A DNA stretch of 5,470 bases from RUG754 sp041856085 (GCA_041856085.1 JBHAFL010000069.1:1-5470), one strand, 5' to 3'; positions 1 to 5,334 are shown, counted from the stretch's first letter. The notes: a model not told the origin generated them from the letters alone. Numbers and translations: made by a program.

Positions 1-776
1 AGATAGAGAACCGCGAGGGAGTAGATAACATCGATGAAATCTTAGAGGTAAGCGACGGAATAATGGTGGCGAGGGGAGACCTCGGCGTAGAGATTCCTAC
101 GGAAGAGATGCCTCTCGTGCAGAAAGAGCTGATAAGGCGTGCCAACGATGCCGGCAAGCCGGTAATCACGGCGACTCAGATGCTCGAATCTATGATAAAA
201 AACCCTCGACCGACAAGGGCGGAGGTTACGGATATCGCGAATGCCATACTTGACGGAACCGACGCGGTAATGCTCTCGGGGGAGACCGCAATCGGAGAAT
301 ATCCCGAAGAGGCGGTGAGCATAATGGCTTCCATCGCCAAAAGAACCGAATCCACTCTCGATATGAAGAAGTTAATCGGCATAGGCGAGGTTCCGAAGCT
401 TGACAGCGTGGCTAATGCCATCAGTCTCGCTACCTGCACGACGGCATACGACTTAGGCGTTAAGGCTATTGTGGTTCCTACGAATTCGGGAACCACCGCA
501 AGAATGGTTTCGAGATTCAGACCCGATATGCCGGTAATAGCGACCGTCTACGACCACAAGGTTATGCGCAGGTTAGCTCTTCTTTACGGCGTTTATCCCG
601 TAGTCGTTAAGCGGAGCGGCAATACCGACGAGGCCATAGAGAATTCCATCGAGGCGGCAAGAGCCTCGGGACTCGTAAGTGACGGGGACTATGTGGTAAT
701 CACGGCGGGAATCCCTATGGGAGTCTCCGGTACGACTAATATGATGAAAGTGCACATGGTAGGCGATCCGGTTTAG
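1..776 (+). CDS. pyk: Pyruvate kinase, C-terminal part (5' end outside window)
   Basis: Catalyses phosphoenolpyruvate + ADP to pyruvate + ATP, the last step of glycolysis, in the cytoplasm. The reading frame is open from the window edge (first full codon at base 3) and reads IENREGVDNIDEIL. This is the segment just after the catalytic lysine of the family signature KIEN, and bases 1-2 (AG) fit the end of that Lys codon. Next come MVARGDLGVEIP (63-98, metal and substrate loop), ITATQMLESM and DGTDAVMLSGETA, followed by the C-terminal allosteric-type domain ending ..VHMVGDPV and a TAG stop. About 257 residues follow the catalytic Lys, similar to the roughly 250 of the short ~470-residue enzymes, so the extra C-terminal PEP-utiliser-like domain of some Bacillus enzymes is absent. 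It converges with kal and shows no sign of belonging to the lysine cluster. Confidence 0.97.
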   Translation, partial: IENREGVDNIDEILEVSDGIMVARGDLGVEIPTEEMPLVQKELIRRANDAGKPVITATQMLESMIKNPRPTRAEVTDIANAILDGTDAVMLSGETAIGEYPEEAVSIMASIAKRTESTLDMKKLIGIGEVPKLDSVANAISLATCTTAYDLGVKAIVVPTNSGTTARMVSRFRPDMPVIATVYDHKVMRRLALLYGVYPVVVKRSGNTDEAIENSIEAARASGLVSDGDYVVITAGIPMGVSGTTNMMKVHMVGDPV

Positions 777-878
777 CCTTGGCAGATAGCACAGGATAGG
801 TAAGACAAGCTGATGCGGTGAATATCCTGAGCGAAGATAATTTTGAGTGAACGGCAGCAAATATGACGCCGGAATAAA

Positions 879-916
879 CAAAAAGCACACTAAAGGCAAC
901 TAAAGTGTGCTTTTTG
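879..916. terminator. Bidirectional intrinsic terminator between pyk and kal
   Basis: A perfect 13-base-pair stem (879-891 with 904-916) encloses a 12-base loop. The core is AAAAAGCACACT / AGTGTGCTTTTT, so each strand has a T-run directly after the GC-containing stem. It lies 103 bases after the pyk stop and 22 bases beyond the kal stop, the expected place for a terminator serving both convergent genes. The stretch 777-878 holds no gene; the only pattern seen there is a weak 7-bp inverted repeat (792-798 with 823-829). Confidence 0.9.
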
Positions 917-937
917 CTTCTAAAGCTTGAGAGAAAG

Positions 938-1330
938 CTATTTTCTCTTGAATTCCTTAGGGGTAACGCAAGTTCCGGAAGCTCTTGCAACTACGATCGG
1001 CTCCTCGAGGAAGTCGGCTGCGGAAGCGTTGATATCTTTTCTCGAAACGATAACCTTACGAGCTTCGAAGGTCATATGTCTGGAGGTGTTGCCTATCTTG
1101 TCGATTTCGCCGTAAGCTTCGATATAGTCGCCGGCATAAGTAGGAGCTAAGAATTCAACGTTGTCATAAGCGCAGAATAAACCCTCGTCTCCGTCAAGCT
1201 TGATAAGAAGCTCTGTAGCTACGTCGCCGAAGAGGTGAACCATATGTGCTCCGTCTACTAATTCTCCACCGTAATGAGCGTCTTTTGCGGACATTCTGAG
1301 TCTGAGTGTTGATGTGATTTTTTCAGCCAT
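938..1330 (-). CDS. kal: 3-aminobutyryl-CoA ammonia-lyase (lysine fermentation)
   Basis: Removes ammonia from L-3-aminobutyryl-CoA to give crotonyl-CoA, the late step of the 3,5-diaminohexanoate route of lysine fermentation; crotonyl-CoA then feeds butyrate production. The 130-residue product is a single hot-dog-fold domain of the usual Kal length. Recognisable segments are the N-terminal RLRMSAKDAHYGGELVDGAHM (about residues 10-30), LFGDVATELLIKLDGDEG (33-50) and VEFLAPTYAGDYIEAYGEI (58-76). Hot-dog proteins are easily misassigned as generic thioesterases, but this sequence pattern together with kdd and kamA nearby makes Kal the best call. The ATG at 1330 has an AAGGAGA ribosome binding site (1338-1344) at good spacing. 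The gene is alone on its strand, with its own sigma-54 promoter and activator site upstream. Most of the pathway is presumably on the other side of the regulator. Confidence 0.9.
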   Translation of the reverse strand: MAEKITSTLRLRMSAKDAHYGGELVDGAHMVHLFGDVATELLIKLDGDEGLFCAYDNVEFLAPTYAGDYIEAYGEIDKIGNTSRHMTFEARKVIVSRKDINASAADFLEEPIVVARASGTCVTPKEFKRK

Positions 1331-1337
1331 TTTAGTT

Positions 1338-1344
1338 TCTCCTT
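1338..1344 (-). promoter_or_regulatory. Ribosome binding site of kal
   Basis: On the minus strand this reads AAGGAGA, seven bases before the kal ATG. It supports the start at 1330. Confidence 0.8.
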
Positions 1345-1403
1345 ATAATCTTTATGATATAAAAAATTGTAAATTTTTTATCGACTTTTATCGGATATAA
1401 ATA

Positions 1404-1432
1404 TTGCAAAACCTGTGCCAATGGGTTATCAT
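1404..1432 (+). promoter_or_regulatory. Possible sigma-70-type promoter of the regulator gene
   Basis: TTGCAA (1404-1409) and TATCAT (1427-1432) are separated by exactly 17 bases, a fair match to -35/-10 elements (4/6 and 5/6). Transcription would start near 1439. The element physically overlaps the kal sigma-54 promoter on the other strand and sits just upstream of the activator site at 1451-1487. The match is only moderate, and other starts in this AT-rich stretch are possible. Confidence 0.4.
1405..1421 (-). promoter_or_regulatory. Sigma-54 (-24/-12) promoter of kal
   Basis: The minus strand reads TTGGCACAGGTTTTGCA, essentially the consensus TTGGCAC-N4-TTGCA. The invariant GG (1419-1418) and GC (1407-1406) are 12 bases apart, as RpoN promoters require. 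The predicted start of transcription is near 1394, giving a leader of about 64 bases before the kal ATG. A matching element stands before kdd, and an activator of the correct class is encoded next door, so three independent facts agree. Confidence 0.88.
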
Positions 1433-1450
1433 AGGTTTTGGACGATAATC

Positions 1451-1487
1451 GAACCGATTACGGTTCGAGAAACTTCAGCGTGAACCG
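1451..1487. promoter_or_regulatory. Composite activator-binding site (enhancer) of kal, in the regulator's leader
   Basis: Three copies of one half-site occur here: GAACCG at 1451-1456, its reverse complement CGGTTC at 1461-1466, and GAACCG at 1482-1487. The first two form a palindrome with a 4-base centre (CGAACCG-ATTA-CGGTTCG). Start-to-start spacings are 10 and 21 bases, about one and two helical turns. The same layout recurs, inverted, at 3658-3694 before the kdd promoter. Relative to the kal start it covers roughly -57 to -93. If the regulator is transcribed from about 1439, the site lies in its 5' leader, where binding could repress it. The most likely ligand protein is the adjacent sigma-54 activator. 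Confidence 0.82.
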
Positions 1488-1495
1488 ATTTGTGC

Positions 1496-1505
1496 AGAGA
1501 GGGGG
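1496..1505 (+). promoter_or_regulatory. Ribosome binding site that decides the regulator start
   Basis: AGAGAGGGGG ends seven bases before the ATG at 1513. The upstream in-frame TTG at 1438 has no comparable purine tract, and Kdd-like similarity begins only after 1513, so the later start is preferred. Confidence 0.6.
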
Positions 1506-1512
1506 CGTTACA

Positions 1513-3573
1513 ATGTCGGTAACATATGGACTTTCGAGGGTGCTTGAGCCGAAATCGGTGCTCAGCACTTCGGCGTGGAAGCTTGACAATTCCAGAACTA
1601 TAAGAGCGGACGAGATGAGGGTTTCGCTCAGGAGAGTTCACCTTGAGGGCGCCAACTTCAAACAGATATGCTCAGAGGCCAACTATAATACGGACAGAAT
1701 TAAGCAGGCAATCGTGGATATCGTAATCAGGCGAGGCAAACTGCATAACCCGATAACGGACACCGGAGGACTGCTTTACGGTGTAATCGAGGCTATAGGC
1801 GACGGGTTTGACAACAAGGCGGGAGTTAAGGTCGGGGACGAGGTTATAGTAAACGCGTCCATAACGTCCTTTCCTATGCATATAGAAAAAATAAGCGAGA
1901 TAGACCGCGCATATAATCAGGTCCTCGCTGCGGGCTATGCCGTTATTCACTCGGGGATACCCGTGATAAAGGTGGCGGAAGACACGCCCGTCAAGGAGCT
2001 TCTGTTCGCGCTTGACGAGTCGGGTACGCTTTTTAAGCTCAGCAAGCTGCTTGCCGGCAAAACCAGATTCCTGATAGTAGGCAATAAATTGCTTACCAAT
2101 ATACTTTACGGTTATGTTATCAAAAAGACCCTCGGTGCTGAATGCGAGATAGTCTGCGTGCTCGACAAGAGAACGGGGGTTATGGTTAAGGGAGAGGGCA
2201 TTGACAGACTGTGCGCGGAGGTGTTCGACGAGATACACCTGCTGGATATCCTGAGGCCGATAGAGAGCGTCGATATATTGGGAGAGTCTACATTCGACCT
2301 TTCGGTTAACTGCGCGGAGGTTCCGGGTGCGGAAACCATCAATATTATGGCGACGAGGAGAGGCGGTACGGTCCTTTTCGCCAATTTGATAAACAACCTT
2401 AATATCGCCCTCTATATAACCGAGTCTGTTTCGAAAGAGCTCGACGTCCTCGGTGCAGACGGATATTCAGAGGGATATGCGGATTTTGATATCGAAATGA
2501 TAAAGGAGATAGCCGAGGATTTCGGTGACGCTAAGATTGACGAGGGCGCTGACGAGCCGTATGAGGAAGCCGAGGGGGAGCTTGACCGCTCGATAGTCGA
2601 GAAGTCTATGTTCGAGGATTTCGTCTGCAATTCCTCTAAGATGAGAAAGGTTCTCGAAGAGATAATCAAGGTCAGCAAGTATGACTGCAATGTCATAATC
2701 TTCGGCGATACCGGTGTAGGCAAAGAAAAAGCGGCCAACCTGATTCAGAGAAATTCCGACAGAAAGATGCAGCCGTTTCTCAAGATAAACTGCGGAGCGA
2801 TTTCGCCGAACCTCATAGAGTCGGAGTTTTTCGGATATGAAAAAGGCTCGTTTACGGGAGCGAGCGCAAACGGCAAAAAAGGATATTTCGAGATAGCGAA
2901 TAACGGTGTGCTGTTCTTGGACGAAATCGGCGAGCTGCCGCTTGAAATGCAGGCGAAGCTGCTTAGAGTAATACAGGACGGCGAATTTTTCAGAGTGGGT
3001 GGAACCAACCCGATAAAGACGAACGTCAGGATAATTTCCGCCACCAACCGAAACCTCGAAAAGATGGTTGAAGAGGGCGAATTCAGAAGAGACCTCTATT
3101 ACAGACTAAACGTGGTTCCTATAATCATACCGAGATTGTCCGAGAGAAAGGAAGATATGCCGGGCTTGGTGGATCTTTTTTTAGATAAATACGGCGCCAA
3201 ATTCGGCGAAAGCAGGACGATAAGCCCGTGGGCTATGGACTACCTTATGGAGCTCCCGTGGGAGGGGAACATAAGGGAGCTTGAAAACGTGGTTCAGAGA
3301 CTTATAATTTCGGCAAAGGGAAGGGAGATAAAGCTTTCGGACGTAATGAACGAGATCGGAGGCGAGCTTGCATTGGGAAGAATGGCTGAAATAGGAGAAA
3401 ACGAGGAGAGCGGCGCGCCCGAAATCAACTTGCAGGCGACGGTTGACGAATATGAGAAGAGCCTTATAAGATATGCCTGCGAAAAGTACGGCTCCACGAG
3501 AAAAGTGGCTAAAGCCATAGGAATATCTCAGACTCAGCTTGTGAGAAAAAAGAAAAAGTACGATATCAGATAG
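1513..3573 (+). CDS. Sigma-54-dependent activator with an N-terminal Kdd-like (diaminohexanoate dehydrogenase-like) sensor domain
   Basis: Predicted to activate kal and kdd through sigma-54 RNA polymerase. Residues 1-337 align along almost their whole length with the neighbouring enzyme Kdd: GKLHNPITDTGGLLYGVIEAIG here against GKHKNPWTGSGGMLLGTVEEIG there, followed by VKVGDEV, HSGIP and GADGYSEGYADF equivalents. The nucleotide-binding loop GGGGKSG of Kdd is replaced by GNKLLTN (190-196), so catalysis is unlikely and ligand sensing is inferred. An acidic linker (about 338-365) leads to the AAA+ domain: Walker A GDTGVGK (398-404), the sigma-54 contact loop GSFTGA (445-450; the usual second residue is A), Walker B GVLFLDE (465-471), RRDLYYRLNV (arginine finger region, 525-534) and WEGNIRELENVVQR (583-596). 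A C-terminal helix-turn-helix (about 646-686, STRKVAKAIGISQTQLVRKKKKY) resembles the TyrR/PrdR type. The frame is also open from a TTG at 1438, but that start would place the operator inside the coding region. ATG 1513 has a purine-rich ribosome site (AGAGAGGGGG, 1496-1505), giving 686 residues. I know no gene symbol for it. Confidence 0.92.
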   Translation: MSVTYGLSRVLEPKSVLSTSAWKLDNSRTIRADEMRVSLRRVHLEGANFKQICSEANYNTDRIKQAIVDIVIRRGKLHNPITDTGGLLYGVIEAIGDGFDNKAGVKVGDEVIVNASITSFPMHIEKISEIDRAYNQVLAAGYAVIHSGIPVIKVAEDTPVKELLFALDESGTLFKLSKLLAGKTRFLIVGNKLLTNILYGYVIKKTLGAECEIVCVLDKRTGVMVKGEGIDRLCAEVFDEIHLLDILRPIESVDILGESTFDLSVNCAEVPGAETINIMATRRGGTVLFANLINNLNIALYITESVSKELDVLGADGYSEGYADFDIEMIKEIAEDFGDAKIDEGADEPYEEAEGELDRSIVEKSMFEDFVCNSSKMRKVLEEIIKVSKYDCNVIIFGDTGVGKEKAANLIQRNSDRKMQPFLKINCGAISPNLIESEFFGYEKGSFTGASANGKKGYFEIANNGVLFLDEIGELPLEMQAKLLRVIQDGEFFRVGGTNPIKTNVRIISATNRNLEKMVEEGEFRRDLYYRLNVVPIIIPRLSERKEDMPGLVDLFLDKYGAKFGESRTISPWAMDYLMELPWEGNIRELENVVQRLIISAKGREIKLSDVMNEIGGELALGRMAEIGENEESGAPEINLQATVDEYEKSLIRYACEKYGSTRKVAKAIGISQTQLVRKKKKYDIR

Positions 3574-3657
3574 TCGGGCAGGAAGCGCCGAAGCATTGAA
3601 ACACAGGCTCGACAAGGCGGCGGAGAAAAATTATGAAAAAGACGTCGGATTCGTTAT

Positions 3658-3694
3658 CGGTTCACAGAAATTGCGTATGAACCGATAACGGTTC
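3658..3694. promoter_or_regulatory. Composite activator-binding site (enhancer) of kdd
   Basis: Half-sites CGGTTC (3658-3663), GAACCG (3679-3684) and CGGTTC (3689-3694) have start-to-start spacings of 21 and 10 bases. Read on the opposite strand this is GAACCG-N4-CGGTTC-N15-GAACCG, the same layout as at 1451-1487, although the spacer bases differ. The similarity is wider than the core: TGAACCGATAACG (3678-3690) is exactly the reverse complement of 3652-3664, giving 13-base arms around a 13-base spacer. The site lies at about -207 to -243 from the predicted kdd start and has the same orientation toward its promoter as the kal copy. Confidence 0.82.
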
Positions 3695-3709
3695 GAATAT
3701 GAGTTTTAA

Positions 3710-3830
3710 CTCAGCGGTAACGAACGCCCGCATAGCTGATGTCAGCCCGATTTGATTTTTTTTTGCATCACCGGGGCTGAGAAAGTAAGGCGCTGCGAGC
3801 CCTCTTTTTAACGCCGTGTTTCCCGCTGAG
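3710..3830 (+). other. Folded GC-rich block, possibly including the regulator's terminator
   Basis: An 8-bp helix, CTCAGCGG (3710-3717) with CCGCTGAG (3823-3830), closes a region with two inner stems: TCAGCCC/GGGCTGA (3742-3748 with 3774-3780) and GGCG/CGCC (3789-3792 with 3812-3815). A T9 run lies at 3756-3764, a few bases after a short hairpin GCTGATGTCAGC (3735-3746), which may act as a weak terminator for the regulator transcript. The stem is short and separated from the T-run, so the terminator role is uncertain. The block is upstream of the kdd promoter and would not be in the kdd mRNA. Confidence 0.35.
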
Positions 3831-3873
3831 CGTGCGAAAGCCCGGGACGCAGATTGTTATTTTTTCATCAGGC

Positions 3874-3890
3874 TTGGCATATTATTTGCA
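3874..3890 (+). promoter_or_regulatory. Sigma-54 (-24/-12) promoter of the kdd-kamA operon
   Basis: TTGGCATATTATTTGCA matches TTGGCAC-N4-TTGCA with one change (T for C at the end of the -24 element). The GG (3876-3877) and GC (3888-3889) are 12 bases apart. Transcription should start near 3901, giving a leader of about 135 bases before kdd. No sigma-54 element was found before kamA, so kamA is probably co-transcribed from here. Confidence 0.88.
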
Positions 3891-3907
3891 ACTATATTTC
3901 ATGCTGA

Positions 3908-3985
3908 TGTACGGTCTGTCAGCGCCGACGAATGAGAGCGCTCGCGAGAGAGCGCCGTCAAGCCTTGGGGACGACAGGTCGTATA
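3908..3985 (+). ncRNA. Structured 5' leader of the kdd mRNA (possible cis-regulatory RNA)
   Basis: Bases 3908-3920 pair with 3973-3985 in a 13-bp helix containing three G.U pairs, a pattern that favours an RNA role. Inside, GACG (3927-3930) pairs with CGTC (3956-3959) and GCGCTC (3938-3943) with GAGCGC (3950-3955), leaving a 7-base bulge AATGAGA. CGTC (3956-3959) could instead pair with GACG at 3970-3973, breaking part of both helices, which would allow two conformations. The structure starts within about 8 bases of the predicted 5' end and does not cover the ribosome binding site, so it may simply protect the mRNA. It matches no riboswitch family that I can recognise. Confidence 0.4.
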
Positions 3986-4021
3986 ATTGATGAACAGTAT
4001 TCAATAAAATTATTTATTTTC

Positions 4022-4027
4022 AGGAGG
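4022..4027 (+). promoter_or_regulatory. Ribosome binding site of kdd
   Basis: AGGAGG, eight bases before the ATG at 4036, is a full-strength Shine-Dalgarno sequence set in AT-rich, open sequence. Confidence 0.85.
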
Positions 4028-4035
4028 AAACTAAA

Positions 4036-5106
4036 ATGAAAACAGGCGGATGCCCTTACGGCACACACAGAGTTATTTCACCAAAGGGAGTATTACCACA
4101 GCCGGCGGACGTAATCGACAACGATATGGAGATTTGGGACAATGAAGTTCTCATCGACGTTCAGACTCTTAACATCGACTCCGCTTCTTTCACCGAAATC
4201 GTAAGAAGATCCTGCGACGGAAAGAAGCCTGCCGATATCGAAAACTCACCTGAGGATCAGGAAAAAGTTAAGAAGACAATGCTCGAAATCGTTGCTAAAG
4301 CAGGAAAGCACAAAAACCCATGGACAGGATCCGGCGGAATGCTTCTCGGAACAGTTGAAGAGATTGGGCCTGCCTATAAGGGAGACCTCAAGGTTGGCGA
4401 CAAGATTGCCACATTGGTTTCTCTTTCGCTTACTCCGCTCAGAATCGACGAAATCCACGAGATGAGACCGGCTATCGACCAGGTTGACATCACAGGCAAG
4501 GCTATCCTCTTCCAGTCGGGCATCTACGGAATCATTCCTGATGATATGCCTGCAGGTACGGCTCTTTCCGCACTTGACGTTGCCGGAGCGGCGGCTCAGG
4601 CAGCTAAGCTTGTTAAGTCGAACGACAAGGTTCTCGTAATCGGAGGCGGCGGCAAGTCGGGTATGCTCTGCTTATACGAAGCAAAGAAGAGAGCGGGAGT
4701 TGCAGGACTCGTAGTTTGCGCAGCAGGCTCACAGAAGTCCGAAGACAGAGCGAGAAGTCTCAACCTTGCCGACGAATACTTCCACATGGACGCTACAGAC
4801 GCTGTCGGAATGTATAACAAGGCTATGGAATTAACTAACGGAGAGCTTTTCGACGTAGTTATCAACGTAGTATCCATCGAAAACACCGAGATGGCTTCCA
4901 TTTTATCCTGCAGAGACGACGGAGTTGTTTACTTCTTCTCCATGGCTACTTCCTTCACTAAGGCTGCACTCGGAGCAGAGGGCGTAGGCAAGGACGTTAA
5001 TATGATTGTAGGAAACGGATACTGCAAGCACCATGCGGAGATCACGCTTCAGGAATTGAGAGAAAACCCGGGCCTCAAGGCTCTCTTCGAGGAGATGTAC
5101 GCATAA
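4036..5106 (+). CDS. kdd: L-erythro-3,5-diaminohexanoate dehydrogenase
   Basis: Oxidatively deaminates L-erythro-3,5-diaminohexanoate to 5-amino-3-oxohexanoate with NAD(P)+, the third step of lysine fermentation after the two aminomutases. The 356-residue product has the family's typical N-terminus (MKTGGCPYGTHRVISPKGVLPQPA), a central GKHKNPWTGSGGMLLGTVEEIG block (90-111), and a Rossmann half starting VLVIGGGGKSGM (199-210) whose glycine-rich loop is intact. It ends with GNGYCKHHAEITLQELREN (326-344). The Ile codons are ATC or ATT with no ATA, unlike the ATA-rich regulator, which suggests selection for high expression. It is the first gene of a sigma-54 operon that continues into kamA. The neighbouring regulator carries a degenerate copy of this protein as its sensor half. 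Confidence 0.94.
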   Translation: MKTGGCPYGTHRVISPKGVLPQPADVIDNDMEIWDNEVLIDVQTLNIDSASFTEIVRRSCDGKKPADIENSPEDQEKVKKTMLEIVAKAGKHKNPWTGSGGMLLGTVEEIGPAYKGDLKVGDKIATLVSLSLTPLRIDEIHEMRPAIDQVDITGKAILFQSGIYGIIPDDMPAGTALSALDVAGAAAQAAKLVKSNDKVLVIGGGGKSGMLCLYEAKKRAGVAGLVVCAAGSQKSEDRARSLNLADEYFHMDATDAVGMYNKAMELTNGELFDVVINVVSIENTEMASILSCRDDGVVYFFSMATSFTKAALGAEGVGKDVNMIVGNGYCKHHAEITLQELRENPGLKALFEEMYA

Positions 5107-5140
5107 TTCGTAATAAAAAACGCTGTTACGGAATTAAAGG

Positions 5141-5304
5141 CATTTGAAACTTTAGAGAGGCGCGGAGTTGCCTGCGGCGGGTTCTGACGCCGGTACTCGG
5201 CAAGCGCGCGATTCAGCGCTGCGCGAGCCTTGGGACCGCCGCGTGAGGGAGAAGCGAGAGCGCCCCGCGCAGGCAATGACGCCTCATGGTATAAGCTTTG
5301 AATG
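5141..5304 (+). ncRNA. Large potential RNA structure between kdd and kamA
   Basis: The 240-base gap between kdd and kamA is unexpectedly GC-rich in its middle and can fold into one long domain. The base is 5141-5152 with 5293-5304 (11 of 12 pairs, two G.U). Next comes GAGGCG (5157-5162) with CGCCTC (5280-5285). Above it TTGCCTGCG (5168-5176) pairs with CGCAGGCAA (5268-5276), extended by a G.U pair and four more G-C pairs past a bulged G. Inside are hairpins such as GCCG/CGGC (5189-5192 with 5198-5201). It ends 30 bases before the kamA ribosome site and has no T-run, so it is not a plain terminator. It could be a dispersed palindromic repeat, an mRNA processing or stabilising element, or an unrecognised cis-regulatory RNA. 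The hallmark motifs of lysine, cobalamin and T-box leaders were not found. Confidence 0.45.
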
Positions 5305-5334
5305 CGAACTAATGACTCTCACATTATATTTTTT

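Larger units (their letters stand above)
3574..4035 (+). other. Regulator-kdd intergenic control region without a gene
   Basis: This 462-base stretch has no convincing coding sequence. In order it holds a composite activator site (3658-3694), a folded GC-rich block with an internal T9 run (about 3710-3830), a sigma-54 promoter (3874-3890), and a transcribed leader with a long imperfect helix (3908-3985) followed by an AT-rich spacer and a strong ribosome site. The roughly 180 bases between activator site and promoter would serve as the looping spacer typical of sigma-54 enhancers. Bases 3574-3650 show nothing beyond a 15-codon open frame at 3633-3680, which I do not believe. Confidence 0.8.

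Noticed and set aside
7..348. GAACCG half-sites inside pyk (7-12, 256-261, 343-348)
   Set aside because: They are single, unpaired and lack the 10/21-base geometry; chance occurrences in coding sequence.
905..1150. Plus-strand open frames opposite kal
   Set aside because: They are antisense shadows of kal, start inside the terminator stem, and encode low-complexity, unrecognisable peptides.
1438..1512. 25-codon N-terminal extension of the regulator from TTG 1438
   Set aside because: It has no good ribosome site, overlaps the operator and a probable promoter, and shows no similarity to Kdd. ATG 1513 is better supported.
1672..3047. Several minus-strand open frames within the regulator
   Set aside because: They are out-of-frame shadows of a well-conserved three-domain protein, without ribosome sites or recognisable motifs.
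3633..3680. 15-codon open frame (MKKTSDSLSVHRNCV) after a GGAG, as a possible leader peptide
   Set aside because: It runs straight through the operator half-sites, lies upstream of the mapped-type sigma-54 promoter, and is too short to support on sequence alone.
5105..5135. Imperfect stem after the kdd stop as a terminator
   Set aside because: The stem is AT-rich and bulged and has no T-run after it; kamA appears to be co-transcribed.
5049..5276. Minus-strand 75-residue open frame over the kdd end and the GC-rich block
   Set aside because: Its Ala/Arg-rich composition simply reflects the GC-rich structured DNA; there is no ribosome site or family resemblance.
5157..5285. Known riboswitch or T-box before kamA (lysine, cobalamin, SAM, tRNA)
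   Set aside because: AGAGAGGCGCGGAG and TGGGACCGCCGCG look superficially like L-box, SAM-I or T-box pieces. The remaining conserved blocks of each family (for example a B12 box or the full GGGTGGNACCGCG) are missing.
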